From: an uncultured bacterium
GTDB taxonomy: Bacteria; Actinomycetota; Coriobacteriia; Coriobacteriales; Coriobacteriaceae
Assembly (NCBI GenBank): GCA_905215725.1
Contig: CAJMRD010000101.1
Location: 1-6,457, forward strand
Reading direction: 5' to 3'
DNA length: 6,457 nucleotides
Shown one piece after another: positions 5,101 to 6,457 of this stretch (position 1 is its first letter; every line of letters begins with the position of its first letter). A program made the translations under genes and the position numbers. The notes beneath the pieces are model-generated. The model was given only the letters and a program-made list of their open reading frames with translations, was not told the origin of the DNA and did no database searches.

Positions 5101-6457
5101 TCAACGGCAAAATGGTGGTGCCCGTTGCATACGAAACTGCAAACGGTTGTGGCTGCGCATCGTATGCCGTGATCGGCCAGTCCATCGCGGGTTGGGGCGT
5201 TATGCCACCAGATGCCACAGTACCCCACGCGGTGCCGTGGCCACAACATTCGGGCTTTTTGGCAACCGTCAACGAGCAACTGCAGCATATTACTTGGACG
5301 CGAGGAGCATCGGCATTTGCAACGCAGCCCGTGGGCGCCGCAGGCTGTGGCCCGGCATCGTTTAGCGTAAGCAACAACGGCAGGTGCGTGCTCTATGTAG
5401 AGAACACCGATGGCAAGGTGGGGCAAACCTACGACGAAGAAGGCAACCCGGTAGCAGTGATGGGCAAGCACTTCCGCATCTTCGCCAGCACCTTGGCAGG
5501 CGATCTGTTCACGGAGCCGTTCGTGATGTGCGAGCTGGACCATCCCGTCGATCAGATAACGACATTTTTGACGTCAGGAGGCATGCTCTCCGCGCTCGCC
5601 ACGCACATTGTGAGCGCGGAGAAGAGCGAGGCAGAGCTGCACGGCATCGAAGTGCCCTTGGTGGCGTGTGCCACTCCGACGGGCGCGGTCGCTACCTCGG
5701 GCGCAGTGGTGCCCGGAGCAGCAGGCGAATCCTTCATGGTCACGGTGCGAAACGACGGCAACACCTTGCTGACCGCCGGCACGATCGATCTGTACCGAGA
5801 GGGCTCCAGCCAGCCGTTCTCCAGCGCATCCATCGGATTCGGAGCGAACGCACGCATGGCTTCGATCTACGATCCAGAGCTTGCCGAGGACGCTTCGGCC
5901 AACGACATGGCACGCGTGAAGTACGCGCTCGAGACGCTGGGCACACGTTTTGCGACGCACCCGCTGGTAGCCGACAACGGCAACGCCATGCTGGCACCGG
6001 GTTGCACGGCACAGTTCCGCATGAGCTTCGCCATCCCCGAGAGCTGGAGCGACGAAGTGGGCAAACGCGTAACGCTGTATGCGAAGGCGCGTAATCTGGT
6101 GGCGCTCGATCCCGTAACGCTCGAGGAAATTCGACCGGGGGCAAACTCGGCGCTGGGTGCCGTGCTGCACGAGCTTCATGTGCCCGACGCGGCATGCGAA
6201 CGCTCAGAAGTTCAGGTCGGCGTATGCGACAGCGCGGATACGACAGGACTTCACGACGCCCCGATGACGGCGGACGGCGATGGTGGCTCAAGTGGCGGCG
6301 GTTCCGGCACGGGAGGCAGCTCCGGTGGCGGCAGCAGCTCTGGCAGCGGCAAGGACCGCGGTAATAACAAGCGCTCCGGAAAAGCGGGCGCGCTTGCGGG
6401 CACGGGCGATGCCAACGCTCCCCTCACGGCAGCCGCTGCAGCACTCGCCGCGGCAGG
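2172..6457 (+). CDS. Giant Tat-exported, sortase-anchored (LAXTG) multidomain surface protein, 3' end outside the window
   Basis: One frame stays open for 1428 codons and has no stop before the window ends. Residues 1-41 look like a Tat signal: D-R-R-S-L-L (3-8), a moderately hydrophobic stretch, and A-N-A (27-29) or A-Y-A (39-41) cleavage sites. Residues 47-139 resemble a transthyretin/carboxypeptidase-regulatory beta domain (G-A-Q-V-T-L, then D-D-E-G-T-A-I-F). Residues 314-351 and 470-580 are hydrophobic, Gly/Phe-rich and beta-like. Residues 770-1160 have propeller-like segments (N-G-T-W-S-A-P-T at 794-801; Y-D-Y-D-F-D-V-V at 820-827) and most of the 16 cysteines. About 1168-1310 is CARDB-like (V-T-V-R-N-D-G-N-T-L-L). 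A Ser/Gly linker (1371-1393) and basic patch precede L-A-G-T-G (1408-1412), then an Ala-rich helix begins. Class E sortases of high-GC actinobacteria recognise LAXTG. The missing end should hold the rest of the helix and a basic tail. No catalytic motif was recognised; adhesion or glycan binding is a guess. The upstream LuxR gene is a candidate regulator. Confidence 0.88.
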   Translation, partial: MLDRRSLLVAGASSLASIMLPRVPGSANAFILPFAPTEAYADEEDPFRVLVLSRTMFGVVVVDVANKNTPITGAQVTLVSRYAAGKQLSATTDDEGTAIFEVAPLAEGYVDETTLLDAYDFNGGISISMAGYRDVEIPLARIQGGTAITAPTRPLSDGKPYFRQLTFDEWDIQYADATFMTLPKDDTANEQPDTHAFTVQAHLPQGGRATLRINKVMPATDSSPETVTQIGQVKASASGADHLATFTLEDKFLDAASSLLEEGCKLRFVLDYQGKTYTLSSPMAVVTAPAAKAESGSTTIVPTTMDQEITPFDFPAAFPGIGGNKFTCWMPSFPILFDFSFAGYVLFGGGYKPASYMNDSGNPDPEYWKKSPRESGAKQANRYLDEMEGKWNQYKSMSAGSGTDPRNTKLLRHHCTLLFTMDIATQLYGSLAYDWVGKTWGNNNDPAYGNIKALFQVRTDLNWTEQFTLGPVPFFLNVNPWVLAKLALAVGAHTHGSGATFFKNISLDYSNTSGSFTIQIGLAVTFGAGVAGVASSAVRGAASLTLFIGYEKADGHQLPRLRVGADVDVDVILQFVMFKWTTKAWSGSWPTLLDSWNMSVNNGNQYVLQRSELALGGDTPYTLDARFGTPGNIEAGGVPQFIASATIVTNAELLARAEVKAAVVNVAPVVRDWDQAVTRIELEADAESDDTGQIEHFVHALIENDENAATMYKYTYIGQAKDAAADPNANSAGVSEDERGGIKPSSDNVLFAGVLSEAHMKLAMIAGVECLFRIASVRYGDNGRSRLVVHTKANGTWSAPTPVDFPLGFGEGDVERDGIYDYDFDVVEYTDGRGNQDAYVLLVSGERPDGDNTLFDTASTAGILSVVRLRISNDGIRVMSHTSWRSISRGRLQEDGHHCLQCPRITVGKALVDGRLSGAYLHRRGTTAEKALGSEAEVALECFTLWSDDLGDSLTFRQVLRFPQAPSSIELGEPENINGKMVVPVAYETANGCGCASYAVIGQSIAGWGVMPPDATVPHAVPWPQHSGFLATVNEQLQHITWTRGASAFATQPVGAAGCGPASFSVSNNGRCVLYVENTDGKVGQTYDEEGNPVAVMGKHFRIFASTLAGDLFTEPFVMCELDHPVDQITTFLTSGGMLSALATHIVSAEKSEAELHGIEVPLVACATPTGAVATSGAVVPGAAGESFMVTVRNDGNTLLTAGTIDLYREGSSQPFSSASIGFGANARMASIYDPELAEDASANDMARVKYALETLGTRFATHPLVADNGNAMLAPGCTAQFRMSFAIPESWSDEVGKRVTLYAKARNLVALDPVTLEEIRPGANSALGAVLHELHVPDAACERSEVQVGVCDSADTTGLHDAPMTADGDGGSSGGGSGTGGSSGGGSSSGSGKDRGNNKRSGKAGALAGTGDANAPLTAAAAALAAA
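6285..6407 (+). other. Wall-spanning Ser/Gly linker and LAGTG sorting motif (within the surface protein)
   Basis: Codons 1372-1393 encode almost only Gly and Ser with one Thr, a low-complexity linker typical of the region that threads through the peptidoglycan. It is followed by a Lys/Arg-containing stretch (1394-1404) and L-A-G-T-G at 6393-6407, then D and an Ala-rich hydrophobic segment running off the window. The order linker, motif, hydrophobic helix is the standard cell-wall sorting layout. Sortase cleavage would be expected between T1411 and G1412. Confidence 0.75.

Noticed and set aside
6285..6362. Ser/Gly-coding tract as a DNA tandem repeat or CRISPR-like array
   Set aside because: Codons are mixed with no regular period; it is a low-complexity protein linker, not a nucleotide repeat array.

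Overview
The window looks like a piece of a moderately GC-rich, Gram-positive actinobacterial chromosome. The best guess is a gut-type Coriobacteriia (Eggerthellaceae or a relative). This rests on three things seen in the sequence: a short helical-repeat LuxR regulator, a PadR regulator coupled to a HAAS/DUF1700-like gene, and a very large exported protein that ends in an LAXTG-type sortase signal. The taxonomic call is inference, because no rRNA or marker gene is present.

Layout. (1) Positions 1-420 hold a leftward unit: a good sigma70-type promoter (-35 at 413-418, -10 at 390-395), a PadR-family regulator (32-352), and the first 15 codons of a HAAS/DUF1700-like membrane protein gene that overlaps the PadR stop by 14 nt. 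Tandem CTATAC repeats over the -10 and start site suggest autorepression. (2) Positions 420-1009 contain no convincing intact gene. They carry a strong hairpin (555-577), a doubtful short open frame (537-770), a terminator-like hairpin with a T-run (805-847), and what looks like a frameshifted leftward remnant of a small single-pass membrane protein (767-1031). (3) Positions 1010-2014 encode a rightward LuxR-type regulator with a TPR-like helical N-terminal part. (4) Positions 2015-2171 are intergenic and hold nested inverted repeats. (5) Positions 2172-6457 are one uninterrupted reading frame of 1428 complete codons, open at the window end. It is easy to overlook because it has no stop codon inside the window.

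The giant protein is the main content. It starts with a twin-arginine (Tat)-like signal peptide, followed by a transthyretin/carboxypeptidase-regulatory-like beta domain, a long beta-rich region with hydrophobic glycine-rich strands, a cysteine-containing region with propeller-like segments, a CARDB-like beta domain, a Ser/Gly wall-spanning linker, an LAGTG sorting motif and the beginning of a hydrophobic anchor helix. The inferred picture is a folded protein exported by Tat and then attached to the cell wall by a sortase (class E type prefers LAXTG). The adjacent co-oriented LuxR regulator may control it. Its biochemical function cannot be read from the sequence.
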